The translations under genes were made by a program, and so were the position numbers. Shown piece after piece: positions 26,413 through 33,984 of a stretch of DNA of 64,000 bases. The DNA comes from VRUE01 sp963698085 (lineage in GTDB: Bacteria > Actinomycetota > Thermoleophilia > Solirubrobacterales > 70-9): assembly GCA_963698085.1 (NCBI GenBank), contig OY969122.1, forward strand, positions 1,178,001 through 1,242,000, written 5' to 3'. Below the pieces are notes generated by a model. That model searched no databases. It saw only the letters and a program-made list of their open reading frames with translations, and had not been told where the DNA came from. Every line of letters begins with the position of its first letter. Position 1 is the first letter of the stretch.

Positions 26413-27360
26413 CTAGCCGGGGACGACCCGCAGCCGTCGACGGGCGGAGGAATCGGCGCCGAACATGGCGACGAAGATGTCTTGGATGTCGCGGACGACA
26501 TGGGCGCCGCCAGCGAGGAGCTGGTTGGGACCGGCCGAGACGCGGGAACCCACGGGGCCGGGGACGGCACCGAGACGACGGTCCTGCGCTCGCGCGGCAT
26601 CCGCAGTGAGCATCGAGCCTGAGCGCTCGGCGGCCTCGACCACGACGGTCATGGCGCCAAGACCCGCCATGATCCGGTTCCGAGCGGGGAAGGTCCATCG
26701 CCAGGGCGAGGAGCCCGGGGGCAGCTCAGAGACGACTAGGCCGGACTCGCAGATCCGTCGCCAAAGCGAGCGGTGAGAGGCCGGATAGCTGAGGTCAGGG
26801 CCGCAGGGCATGACGGCGATCGTCGTCCCCGCTTCGATGGCGTCCGCCACTTCGATGGCGCCGCGGTGGGCGCAGGCGTCGACCCCGAAGGCCAGGCCGC
26901 TGACGACGGTGAGGCCCATGTCGGCGCAGTCGTGGCCGAGCCTGCGGGCGACCTCACGTCCGTAGGCCGAGGCGCGACGAGCGCCGGCGATCGTCACCGT
27001 CTCGCCGTGCTTGAAACCGGCGAGGAGCCGAGGGTCGCCGCGACCGATCAGCGCAGCCGGTGACGCGGGAATGAAGCGCAGCGCGTCGGGATAGAAGTCG
27101 TCGTGACGGCAGGTGGCCCAGCACTCGGCCGCATGGAGCTGGTCGTCGAAGCGACGCTCCGGGATGGCCTCGATGTGGGTCATGATCTGTCCCGCCGCGC
27201 CGCCGGCGATCTCGTTGACGAGGTACTCGTCTGCGAGCGCCAGGAGACCGGGGATCTTCGATGAACCCGTGCCCTGCAGGCTCCTCTCGAGGTAGGGGGC
27301 GATCTTCTCCAAGAGCCAGGTGCGCCGAAGGCATTTCAAGCAAGCGCGTGGATAGGCCAT
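26413..27360 (-). CDS. dprA: DprA/Smf-like ssDNA-handling protein
   Basis: 315 residues from the ATG at 27360. The Rossmann-like core shows GARRASAYGREVARRLG (usual GSR-type loop), VVSGLAFGVDACAHRGAI, TIAVMPCGPDLSYPASH, and FPARNRIMAGLGAMTVVVEA, the diagnostic DprA series. DprA loads RecA on incoming ssDNA during transformation. A copy in a conjugative element next to ssb would act on the transferred strand in the recipient. The N-terminal ~60 residues contain CLKC, a possible small zinc motif. Confidence 0.85.
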   Translation of the reverse strand: MAYPRACLKCLRRTWLLEKIAPYLERSLQGTGSSKIPGLLALADEYLVNEIAGGAAGQIMTHIEAIPERRFDDQLHAAECWATCRHDDFYPDALRFIPASPAALIGRGDPRLLAGFKHGETVTIAGARRASAYGREVARRLGHDCADMGLTVVSGLAFGVDACAHRGAIEVADAIEAGTTIAVMPCGPDLSYPASHRSLWRRICESGLVVSELPPGSSPWRWTFPARNRIMAGLGAMTVVVEAAERSGSMLTADAARAQDRRLGAVPGPVGSRVSAGPNQLLAGGAHVVRDIQDIFVAMFGADSSARRRLRVVPG

Positions 27361-27414
27361 GTGGTCCTCCTTGTCGGGCCCGCCGTCTGATGGCGGGCGA
27401 TTCGCCGACCTGAT

Positions 27415-27431
27415 GCACGGCGAAGCCGTGC
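27415..27431. other. Leader hairpin of the dprA gene
   Basis: GCACGGCGAAGCCGTGC: seven-base stem closing a GAA triloop on the plus strand, followed by CAAAATC as in the hairpins at 23823 and 30226. A separate CCCGCC/GGCGGG hairpin follows toward the gene (27380-27398). Confidence 0.65.
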
Positions 27432-27515
27432 CAAAATCGGGAGGCGTCGCCCCAGCCGATCTCAATGAACAGTCCCGCCAGGGGAAGCCCGGTGGTCGAA
27501 GGGCGGATCGCGTCG

Positions 27516-27734
27516 CTAGCGCTGGCCGCGCCGCGCGAACTCGCACATCCGCTTGAAGCTGTCGTGCAGTCCGGGGGGACCGCCGGGAAGGATCCCCAAG
27601 TCTCGTAGGTGGGCCTCGGCCTTCGCGCGGGCCTCCGTGGCATTGGCGGCGCGGATGAAGACGGTGGAAGGTCCGTTGCCGTACTCCCACCAGCCGTCGG
27701 CCGGGGGGTCAAGAAGGTCGAGTTGGTCGGTCAC
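27516..27734 (-). CDS. Small leading-region protein
   Basis: 72 residues starting MTDQLDLLDPPADGWWEYGN. The middle (VFIRAANATEARAKAEAHLR) resembles a short beta-alpha unit. It lies between dprA and a DUF3072-like gene on the same strand. Function unknown. Confidence 0.5.
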   Translation of the reverse strand: MTDQLDLLDPPADGWWEYGNGPSTVFIRAANATEARAKAEAHLRDLGILPGGPPGLHDSFKRMCEFARRGQR

Positions 27735-27752
27735 TGGTCTCTCTCGCGATGG

Positions 27753-28049
27753 TCAGTCGTCGCGGCAGTCCGAGCCCCAGGCGGCGGCCGAGCCATAGCC
27801 GCTGACCTCTGATCGGAGGACCGCTGCGGCGTCGCGTGGTTCGGCGAGATCGCGGCGGATTTGGCGGGTCTCGCGCCTGCGATCGGCGTAGGGCGTGCGC
27901 CTCTGGCGCTTGAGGCGCTTTATCTGCGCGTCGGCTTCATCGAAGCTCTGCGGATAGGTGAAGGACTGGCCGGTGCTGAGGGCAAGATCCTTGAGGTAGT
28001 CGATCTGCTTGGACGTCGGCTTTCTGAGGTGTGGCTGTGCGTTGGTCAT
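27753..28049 (-). CDS. DUF3072-like small protein
   Basis: 98 residues from the ATG at 28049. The segment KPTSKQIDYLKDLALSTGQS with FDEADAQIKRLKRQR fits the short 'Q..YL..L....G' pattern of DUF3072-type domains; a basic C-terminal tail follows. Its ribosome-site region and first codons lie in one arm of a 20-base inverted duplication (28033-28052). The family call is tentative. Confidence 0.55.
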   Translation of the reverse strand: MTNAQPHLRKPTSKQIDYLKDLALSTGQSFTYPQSFDEADAQIKRLKRQRRTPYADRRRETRQIRRDLAEPRDAAAVLRSEVSGYGSAAAWGSDCRDD

Positions 28050-28137
28050 GGCGTCGCCAAAGCAGGCCGGAGGAGGCCGGGCGCAGCCCGGCCGGGGGAG
28101 GTCTGCTAGGCGGTCTAGCCATGACCAACGCACAGCC
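28033..28137. repeat. Inverted duplication of a translation start region
   Basis: Bases 28033-28052 and 28118-28137 are perfect 20-base inverted copies containing an ATG and the next five codons (Met-Thr-Asn-Ala-Gln). As a result, two divergent reading frames begin with the same residues. The type-B hairpin lies between the arms, so the whole unit is a nested palindrome. Confidence 0.8.
28061..28107. other. Type-B leader hairpin of the DUF3072-like gene
   Basis: Outer AGCAGGCC/GGTCTGCT and inner GGCCGGGC-GCA-GCCCGGCC, nearly the same as the element at 26361-26405. The GCA triloop is of the GNA type. Confidence 0.6.
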
Positions 28138-28249
28138 CTTCCTCGACACGGTTCTCTCGGGGAGGGAAAAGCTGTTGGGGGAGAGCCTGGTTTGTCCAGA
28201 CCCTCCCCCGTTGGATTGCGATGGTTACTTCCTGCTCTTCCGGCGCTGA
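28121..28249 (+). CDS. Tiny plus-strand ORF beginning in the inverted duplication
   Basis: 42 codons starting MTNAQPFLDTVLSGREKLL, with the first six residues supplied by the inverted copy of the neighbouring gene's start. No clear ribosome site at the right distance. It overlaps the 3' end of the parB region. It may be a by-product of the duplication rather than a gene. Confidence 0.25.
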   Translation: MTNAQPFLDTVLSGREKLLGESLVCPDPPPLDCDGYFLLFRR

Positions 28250-29780
28250 CGCCGGGGGCGCACTGACTTGATGTCAGCGCTGAGCAGCTTTTCCGCGGCG
28301 GGGTCGTAGATGCCGCCGCCGACCCGCTTGGACTGCGGCAGCTCGTGCTCGTCGGCGAGGATGGAGGCGACTACCGCGTCGCCGACGACCAGCTCGAGGA
28401 CCTCGTTGACGGAGCGTGCCTCCATGACCCGCTTTTCGAGGTACTGGCAGCAGTCCTCGGTGCTGGCGTAGCTGATCTTTTCCCGCGTTTCGCCAGTGGT
28501 CTTCAGCTGCTTGTGCTCGACATCCTGCAGCTGGCTCATCACGAGGCGCAGGCCGCTCGCGGCGAGTCGTGGGTTGTCGTGGATAAACATCAGCGCGAGC
28601 GCCTTGACTCGGGCGAGGGCGTACTCCTTGCGGCTCGATCCTCCGCGCCGCTGGAGCAGCTTGCGACCGACGTCCTGGTTCCAGGCGCGGCCCTCTTCGG
28701 CCTTCTCCTGGCGCTCCCGGTACGCGGCCTGACGGGCGGTCTTTTCGCCCTCGGCGGTCTTGTCGGCGCCGTTGGCGGAGGCTTTGGCCTGACGCTCCTC
28801 CGCTTCCTTTTGCGCTCGATCGCCACTTTCTCCTCACGCTCGACCGCGCGCTCTGCGAGGTCGGCCGCGAGGGTGGTGTCGGTGATGAATGCGTGCGTCG
28901 TGCTGAATTCGCCGTGATCGACTACGTGCTCGACCAGGCATCCCGCCGCCCGCGCCGCGTCGATCTCGTCCTCGTTGAGCCGCACCGCCGGCTCGCTCGG
29001 GCTGTGTGGGTGGAGGACGCGGTAGCGGTCTCCGAGATCACGCCGCTTTTTCGGATCGGTGACGACCTGGCTGATCCGCACGGCTTTGGGCGGCACCATC
29101 GTCGGCGGGTTCTCGAAGCGAGATTCCGCCGTCAACTGGAAGAGATCATCGAAGTGGCGAACGAAATCGGCGCCTTTGACCTTCTTCCTCGCCGCCAGCT
29201 CGCAGATGCACTCCGCGACTCGCGGCGACACCTGGGCGATCCTCCGCAGCGGACGCTCGCCCTCGATCGGGATCTCTCCCCTGGCGATGAACACCTGGAC
29301 ACCCTCGGGGAGCTTCAGCAGCCGAAGGTGTGCGCTGACCCAGCTCGCGCTCTTTTTCTTGCCGATCCGATCCGCGATCTGCTGGTGGGTGGTCAGGTTC
29401 TCGCTTGCGGCGAGGTCAGCGAGACCCTGAGCCGCGTCGACCGGGTCAAGGTCCTCGCGGATCAGGTTCTCGACCAGCGTCGCGGCCCGTGAGGATTTGA
29501 GCGTCGCGTCCCTTGAACCGTTGACTGGCCTGATGACGGCGGGGGCCTCCGTGAGACCGGCGCGCTTGGCAGCGATCAGACGACGCTCCCCGGCGATCAC
29601 CGTGTAGCGGTCGCCTTGCTTGGGGACGACGGTCAGTGCCGTCACCAAACCGTCCTGTCGGATGCTGGACTCCAACTCGGCAAGGCTTGCCTCGTCGAAG
29701 TGGGTGCGTGGGTTCACGCCGTCCTCGACGTCGATCTTGGAGATGTCGAGAACTGCAGTGGTGGTGGTTGGCTGGCTCAT
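28225..29780 (-). pseudogene. parB: ParB-family protein, split by a frameshift
   Basis: The 5' part (29780 down to about 28815) encodes a ParB N-domain: NPRTHFDEASLAELESSIRQ, TVIAGERRLIAAKRAG and the ENLIREDLDPVDAAQGLADL box, then a helix-turn-helix (THQQIADRIGKKKSASWVSA). At the CAAAAGG run (28806-28812) the frame enters an Arg/Pro-rich sequence that ends at 28590. Reading one base back restores a normal continuation (QKEAEERQAKASANGADK, later RRGGSSRKEYALARVKALAL) to a stop at 28225, the usual C-terminus of ICE ParB proteins. The intact protein would be about 518 residues. Either a single-base loss has inactivated it, or recoding occurs, or it is a sequencing error. ParB-like proteins in leading regions aid element maintenance or SOS inhibition. 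Confidence 0.75.
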
Positions 29781-29826
29781 GGAGCCCTCCTTCTTGCTCT
29801 TGCCCCCACCCGATGCGGGAGCCGGT

Positions 29827-29867
29827 GCCCCCGCCCTGCACGCGAAGCGTGCGAAAATGCGGGGGGC
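29827..29867. other. Leader hairpin of parB
   Basis: Inner GCACGC-GAA-GCGTGC (29838-29852), then GAAAATG, with outer arms GCCCCCGCC/GCGGGGGGC that pair with small slips. The preceding CCCGATGCGGGAGCCGGT is shared almost exactly with the hairpin at 30204-30271. Confidence 0.7.
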
Positions 29868-29898
29868 GGCGAAGCGAGGTTTCAGGCCTCGACGGTCC

Positions 29899-30171
29899 CT
29901 ATTCGAGGGTCAGGGCGATTCGCTCCAGCTCGCCGTTCACCGTCGGAACCTCCTCGGGAAAGCGAGCCGCGTAGGCCCAGTATTCCCAGCGGTTCATCGT
30001 GTGGCGCGATGCGCTGATGCGCTCCTCTGGAGTCATCCTGTGAAGTTCGGAAACGAAGCTTTCGACCTTCCGCTCGGCCTGTTGAGCGCTGAGCCCTGAA
30101 AGCTCCTCATACGTAAGAGGGCGCTCGGGTTGCTTAACGGTCTTCTCGGCGATGTCAACGGTCTGGGTCAT
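29899..30171 (-). CDS. Small leading-region protein
   Basis: 90 residues from the ATG at 30171, preceded by GAGGAGGTCGAG. It contains PLTYEELSGLSAQQAERKVE and MTPEERISASRHTMNRWEYW; mostly helical and charged. No family recognised. It is the outermost minus-strand gene of the block. Confidence 0.6.
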   Translation of the reverse strand: MTQTVDIAEKTVKQPERPLTYEELSGLSAQQAERKVESFVSELHRMTPEERISASRHTMNRWEYWAYAARFPEEVPTVNGELERIALTLE

Positions 30172-30203
30172 CTCGACCTCCTCAGCTGGGCTCCTGCCCG
30201 ATG

Positions 30204-30271
30204 CGGGAGCCGGTAGCCGACCCGTGCACGCCGAAGGCGTGCCAAAATCACCGAGGGGAGGACGGCTCCCG
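30204..30271. other. Leader hairpin of the 30171 gene
   Basis: Outer CGGGAGCCG/CGGCTCCCG (30204-30212 and 30263-30271), inner GCACGCC-GAA-GGCGTGC (30226-30242) followed by CAAAATC. Last member of the series on the right. Confidence 0.7.
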
Positions 30272-30563
30272 CAGGCGGGCGGAACGATCGCGCCGGCAAC
30301 GGTCCTGTAATGGGTGTCGGGAGAGCGCTGCGAGCGGCGGCGGCTCGGCTGTTCGGGCGCGGCATCCATCACCCCGTCTGTCCAAGACGGAGAGCGTCTG
30401 CATCGGGGGCGGAGCTGGCCCACCCGGATCGCGCAGCTTCCGTCAGGACCAGCAGTGGCGATGCCTGGGCCAGCTATGCGTGGTGGATGGGATCACCCAG
30501 CCCGAGCTGCTGATTGAAGGCTGCTGGCTCATATGTATCCTGCTCGGCGGAGCAACATTAGTA

Positions 30564-30627
30564 AGGGGCTCCAGCAATGCTGCTGCCAAGTGTCCTATCA
30601 CTGGCTGCAGGGCTGGAGCCCCTTTTT
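30564..30627 (+). terminator. Strong intrinsic terminator with long hairpin
   Basis: AGGGGCTCCAGC pairs with GCTGGAGCCCCT, and an inner imperfect stem (CTGCTGCCAAGTG with CACTGGCTGCAG) extends it; TTTTT follows at 30622-30626. No protein gene on this strand ends before it. The 290 bases upstream (30272-30563) hold nothing I can identify, so a small RNA or decayed gene may be what is terminated. Confidence 0.75.
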
Positions 30628-30833
30628 GCTCTGAGCTTCTGGACGGACGGATGTCGCAGACCGACCGCTTGAACCAGCGGCATGGATCGACGTTTCTATT
30701 CTTTTCGATACCAGACCTCCCCACTTTTATGAAGGGCTCGCCGCAAAATTGAGGCGGCGAGCAATCCGCACGAAAAGCGCTAAAGCTCGCTCCCTGGCAG
30801 CCGATGAGGAGAGCGCAAATAGCTGCCAGTGCT

Positions 30834-30917
30834 CCGGTGCAAAAGGCAAACCCACTGCGAAGCGGGGGCGCAAAGTCTTCGGGGCTCCCATCCGGGAGCC
30901 GGCCGGGCTACCACCGG
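30834..30917 (+). ncRNA. GEMM-type cyclic di-GMP (c-di-GMP-I) riboswitch
   Basis: The closing helix CCGGTG/CACCGG (30834-30839 with 30912-30917) encloses GGCAAACC, a GCGAAGC hairpin loop, GGGGCGCAAAG, a GGGCTCCC/GGGAGCC hairpin, and CCGGGCTACC, in the order of the GEMM-I consensus. The G before GCAAACC and the A in GCGCAAAG correspond to the ligand-contacting G20 and A47 of the Vc2 aptamer. G at position 20 favours c-di-GMP over cGAMP. It lies 70 bases upstream of a type IV pilin gene. No terminator follows, so control is probably at translation or RNA stability. Confidence 0.85.
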
Positions 30918-30986
30918 GGTCAGAGGACACCACGTGGCTGTACGCGACGGGGCTCTGGCTCAACGATAGGACCACAGGAGGTACCT

Positions 30987-31463
<477 letters not shown>

Positions 31464-31493
31464 TCTCAGCAATTAGTTACAAAGACTAGAGTG

Positions 31494-31521
31494 AAAGGGC
31501 GGGCCTTCGGGCCCGCCCTTT
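31494..31521 (+). terminator. Intrinsic terminator of the pilin gene
   Basis: AAAGGGCGGGC and GCCCGCCCTTT around CTTCGG, 30 bases after the pilin stop. A very stable stem with a TTCG loop. Confidence 0.9.
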
Positions 31522-31577
31522 CCACTTTCGTCCCGTAACCGGGCAGGACTTCGGCTCATCTGCTCGTGGAATGTGTT

Positions 31578-31653
31578 TACCAGCCGAGCGCGGCGGTCGT
31601 AATCCCGGAGAAATCTGGCAGATCATCACAGCGACCGCCGCGCTGGGCTGGTA
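31578..31653. repeat. 22-base inverted repeat
   Basis: Arms 31578-31599 and 31632-31653 pair with one mismatch across a 32-base loop, in the spacer between the pilin terminator and a convergent unknown gene. Too long for a simple operator; probably a palindromic repeat element or a bidirectional terminator. Confidence 0.6.
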
Positions 31654-31689
31654 CTTCAACAACTGCCAGTGGCGCGCTTCTCGACCGTC

Positions 31690-32745
31690 CTAGACCCGCA
31701 TGAGCCTCTGCTCCGCAATGCGGTAGCCCGAACGCGAAACAAGCCAGGGAAGTCGCAGCTCCTTGCGCATCCCAAGCCGGTCGAGCTGCCGATCAAGTAC
31801 ATCTAGGCTCGCCGGCCCAGAATCGGTAGCTCCCTTGAGAAGGCAGTCGATGATCTCCTCGATCTCGGCGTCGATGACCCAATCCTCCGTCACGCGAAGG
31901 CACGCGAGCGACAGGAGCAGCGCGCGCCGATGGGGCGCATCTCTGGGCATTGCTCGTTCGAGAGGATCGATCGCGGCAAGCGTCCGATCGAGGTCGGCTG
32001 GGCGGGCGAGCACGCCGATCCCGTCTTTCAATGCAGCGACTGCAATCGACAACCGGGAGCCCTCGTCCCGCATCTGCCGTGCGAGCTTCTCGCTGATCGC
32101 CCTCTCGTAGTGCGGTACCTGCTCGGGCCTAAGTCCGAGAGCAGCGGCCACTTCCGATTGAGTCGGGCTCTTACCCGGGTCGAGCTTGCGACGGCGGAAG
32201 GCCTCGAATCCAGTGGCCGCTTCGATCTCGTCAAAGGCATCCGAGAGGCGGCGCTGTTGCTCGCGAGGATCGAGAGCGTCGGAGGCATCGGCGGATTGCT
32301 GCGGACTGGCCTCCTGGTCGTCCTCACCGAGGTAGGCCGCCGCCCACTCGCTGACCACGGTTGCCAAGACCTCCTCAGCCGTCCCCCTGCCAATACCAGG
32401 CAGCGCAAGGAGGCCGACGGGCGCTCTCGTCGCCAAGGCCCTCGGCGTAGCAAGGTCCGCCTTGAGGATGGGATTCGCGGCACGTACGCTGAGTCGAATC
32501 GAGAAGTTCGGCGCGTCGATGAGCGGGAGGCCCGGTAGCAGCTCCCCAAGCAGCAAGCTGCGCCAAGCCTCGTCGCTGAGTAGGCGCTCGGCAAGCTCTT
32601 TGGCTTGCCGGCTTCTCGAATCCCGTAGTTCGAGCAGCGCCTCCCTGTCGCTCTGAGGATCGGGCGCCGTGCGCACGAGGCTTTCCGGCTTTTTGAGCTG
32701 ACCAGGCATTTCGGGAACGTAGTCGAAGCAGCCGACGCCGCACAC
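31690..32745 (-). CDS. Unknown protein with HhH-like and helix-turn-helix-like segments
   Basis: About 351 residues; a start at the ATG at 32709 (MPGQLKKPE) is equally possible because neither has a good ribosome site. LLALPGIGRGTAEEVL near residue 115 resembles a helix-hairpin-helix as in the RpoA C-terminal domain. SPTQSEVAAALGLRPEQVPH further on resembles a sigma region-4-like helix-turn-helix. The combination suggests a nucleic-acid-binding regulator. It is next to tRNA-Lys at the edge of the accessory region. Confidence 0.5.
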   Translation of the reverse strand: MCGVGCFDYVPEMPGQLKKPESLVRTAPDPQSDREALLELRDSRSRQAKELAERLLSDEAWRSLLLGELLPGLPLIDAPNFSIRLSVRAANPILKADLATPRALATRAPVGLLALPGIGRGTAEEVLATVVSEWAAAYLGEDDQEASPQQSADASDALDPREQQRRLSDAFDEIEAATGFEAFRRRKLDPGKSPTQSEVAAALGLRPEQVPHYERAISEKLARQMRDEGSRLSIAVAALKDGIGVLARPADLDRTLAAIDPLERAMPRDAPHRRALLLSLACLRVTEDWVIDAEIEEIIDCLLKGATDSGPASLDVLDRQLDRLGMRKELRLPWLVSRSGYRIAEQRLMRV

Positions 32746-32851
32746 AGATGGCCTGCTTGGTACTCAAATGTGGTACCCACGGGGACCGAATGCCGAGTCA
32801 ATTTCGGCCCTTGGCAACGGCATCGGGCGCTAGAATGCCCTTGCCGTCAAA

Positions 32852-32925
32852 TGCCCCCGGCGGGATTCGAACCCGCGCCGCGCGGCTTAAAAGGCCGCCG
32901 CTCTAACCAACTGAGCTACAGGGGC
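32852..32925 (-). tRNA. tRNA-Lys(TTT)
   Basis: Complete cloverleaf on the minus strand: acceptor GCCCCTG/CGGGGGC, anticodon loop CTTTTAA (anticodon TTT), T loop TTCGAAT, discriminator A. CCA is not encoded. Its 3' end faces the accessory region, but no second copy of that end is visible in the window. Confidence 0.97.
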
Positions 32926-32956
32926 GCGGGGTCCATGGTAGTCGGGCAGCGACCGA

Positions 32957-33007
32957 TGAGCGCGGTCGAGGTTTGAGTCGCATAGCGGTACAAACCTCGA
33001 CCGCGCT
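32957..33007. repeat. 18-base perfect inverted repeat after thiSG
   Basis: Arms 32957-32974 and 32990-33007 pair perfectly with a 15-base loop, ending two bases from the thiSG stop. It may terminate the thi operon; there is no T-tract. Its design (long perfect arms, short loop) is like the element inside lipB. Confidence 0.65.
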
Positions 33008-33009
33008 CG

Positions 33010-33984
33010 TCAAGAGAGGTCGGGAAGGCCCTCGTCGCTGGTCGAGGCCTCGGCGTGGGTGCGGCGGGGGATGCGCCCGGCCTGACGGGCGGCGCACCCG
33101 GCCTCGACCGCGCCGCGCAGGGCTCGCGCCATCGCGGCCGGGTCCGCGGCACCGAAGATCGAACTGGCCGCCATCACCGCGTCACAACCGAGCTCCATCG
33201 CCAGGGCCGCGTCAGATGCGGTGCCGATGCCGGCGTCAAGCACTACCGGGACCTCGGTTTGTTCGGCGATGATCGCGACGTTGTAGGGGTTGCGGATGCC
33301 GGCGCCGGAGCCGATCGGCGAGCCGAGAGGCATCACCGCCGCACAGCCGGCCTGTTCGAGGCGGCGGGCGAGAATCGGGTCGTCGTTGGTGTAGGGGAGG
33401 ACGGTGAAGCCCTCGCCGACCAGGGTCTCGGCAGCATCGAGCAGCTCGACCGCGTCCGGGTAGAGGGTGCGATCGTCGCCGATCACCTCGAGCTTGATCC
33501 ACTCGGTCTCGAAAGCCTCACGGGCGAGGCGGGCGGTGCGCACGGCGTCGCGGGCGGTGAAGCAGCCGGCGGTGTTGGGCAGGGCGAAAAGGTCGAGGCG
33601 GTCGAGCACATCGAGCACCGAGCCCTTCGCCGCTGGGTCGATGCGGCGCAGGGCGACGGTGACGATCTCGGCGCCTGACGCCGCCAGCGCGGCCTCCATC
33701 TGCTCCAGCGAGCGGAAGCCGCCGGTGCCGGCGATCAGCCGAGATGACCACTGGCGTCTGCCCATCTCCCAGGTCTCGGCGCCCCCCTGAATCGCCGCCA
33801 GGACCTCGACGCTCTGGCCCTCGTCCAGTGGGGTCGCATCCCACTGGCTGCGTGGCACGACCTCGCCTTCGAGCGCGACGGCAACTCCGCGGCCCTCCCG
33901 CTCGGCACCGCTTTCGCGCACCGCGTCCGCGAGGGTCGCGCCTTCCGGTAGCTCGCGCGGCTCGCCGTTCAGCTCGATCCTCAC
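33010..33984 (-). CDS. thiSG: ThiS-ThiG fusion (sulfur carrier plus thiazole synthase)
   Basis: 324 residues. Residues 1-68 are a ThiS ubiquitin-like carrier (MRIELNGEPRELPEGATLAD, ending in VEVLAAIQGG). It continues without a stop into ThiG (RLIAGTGGFRSLEQMEAAL, then KLEVIGDDRTLYPDAVE with the Schiff-base Lys, and the phosphate loops PLGSPIGSGAGI and DAGIGTASDAA). ThiS normally carries sulfur as a C-terminal Gly-Gly thiocarboxylate, which a direct fusion would block unless it is cleaved or the chemistry differs. The start overlaps the thiO stop by four bases. The TPP riboswitch upstream of thiO controls both. Confidence 0.93.
   Translation of the reverse strand: MRIELNGEPRELPEGATLADAVRESGAEREGRGVAVALEGEVVPRSQWDATPLDEGQSVEVLAAIQGGAETWEMGRRQWSSRLIAGTGGFRSLEQMEAALAASGAEIVTVALRRIDPAAKGSVLDVLDRLDLFALPNTAGCFTARDAVRTARLAREAFETEWIKLEVIGDDRTLYPDAVELLDAAETLVGEGFTVLPYTNDDPILARRLEQAGCAAVMPLGSPIGSGAGIRNPYNVAIIAEQTEVPVVLDAGIGTASDAALAMELGCDAVMAASSIFGAADPAAMARALRGAVEAGCAARQAGRIPRRTHAEASTSDEGLPDLS

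Noticed and set aside
28806..28812. Programmed -1 frameshifting in parB
   Set aside because: The run CAAAAGG does not permit good re-pairing of the P-site tRNA (AAA to CAA), and I see no clear stimulatory structure, so a mutation or sequencing error is more likely.
32852..32925. tRNA-Lys as the attachment site of the conjugative element
   Set aside because: The 3' end faces the element, but no second copy of that end and no integrase are visible in the window. The right end of the element stays undefined.
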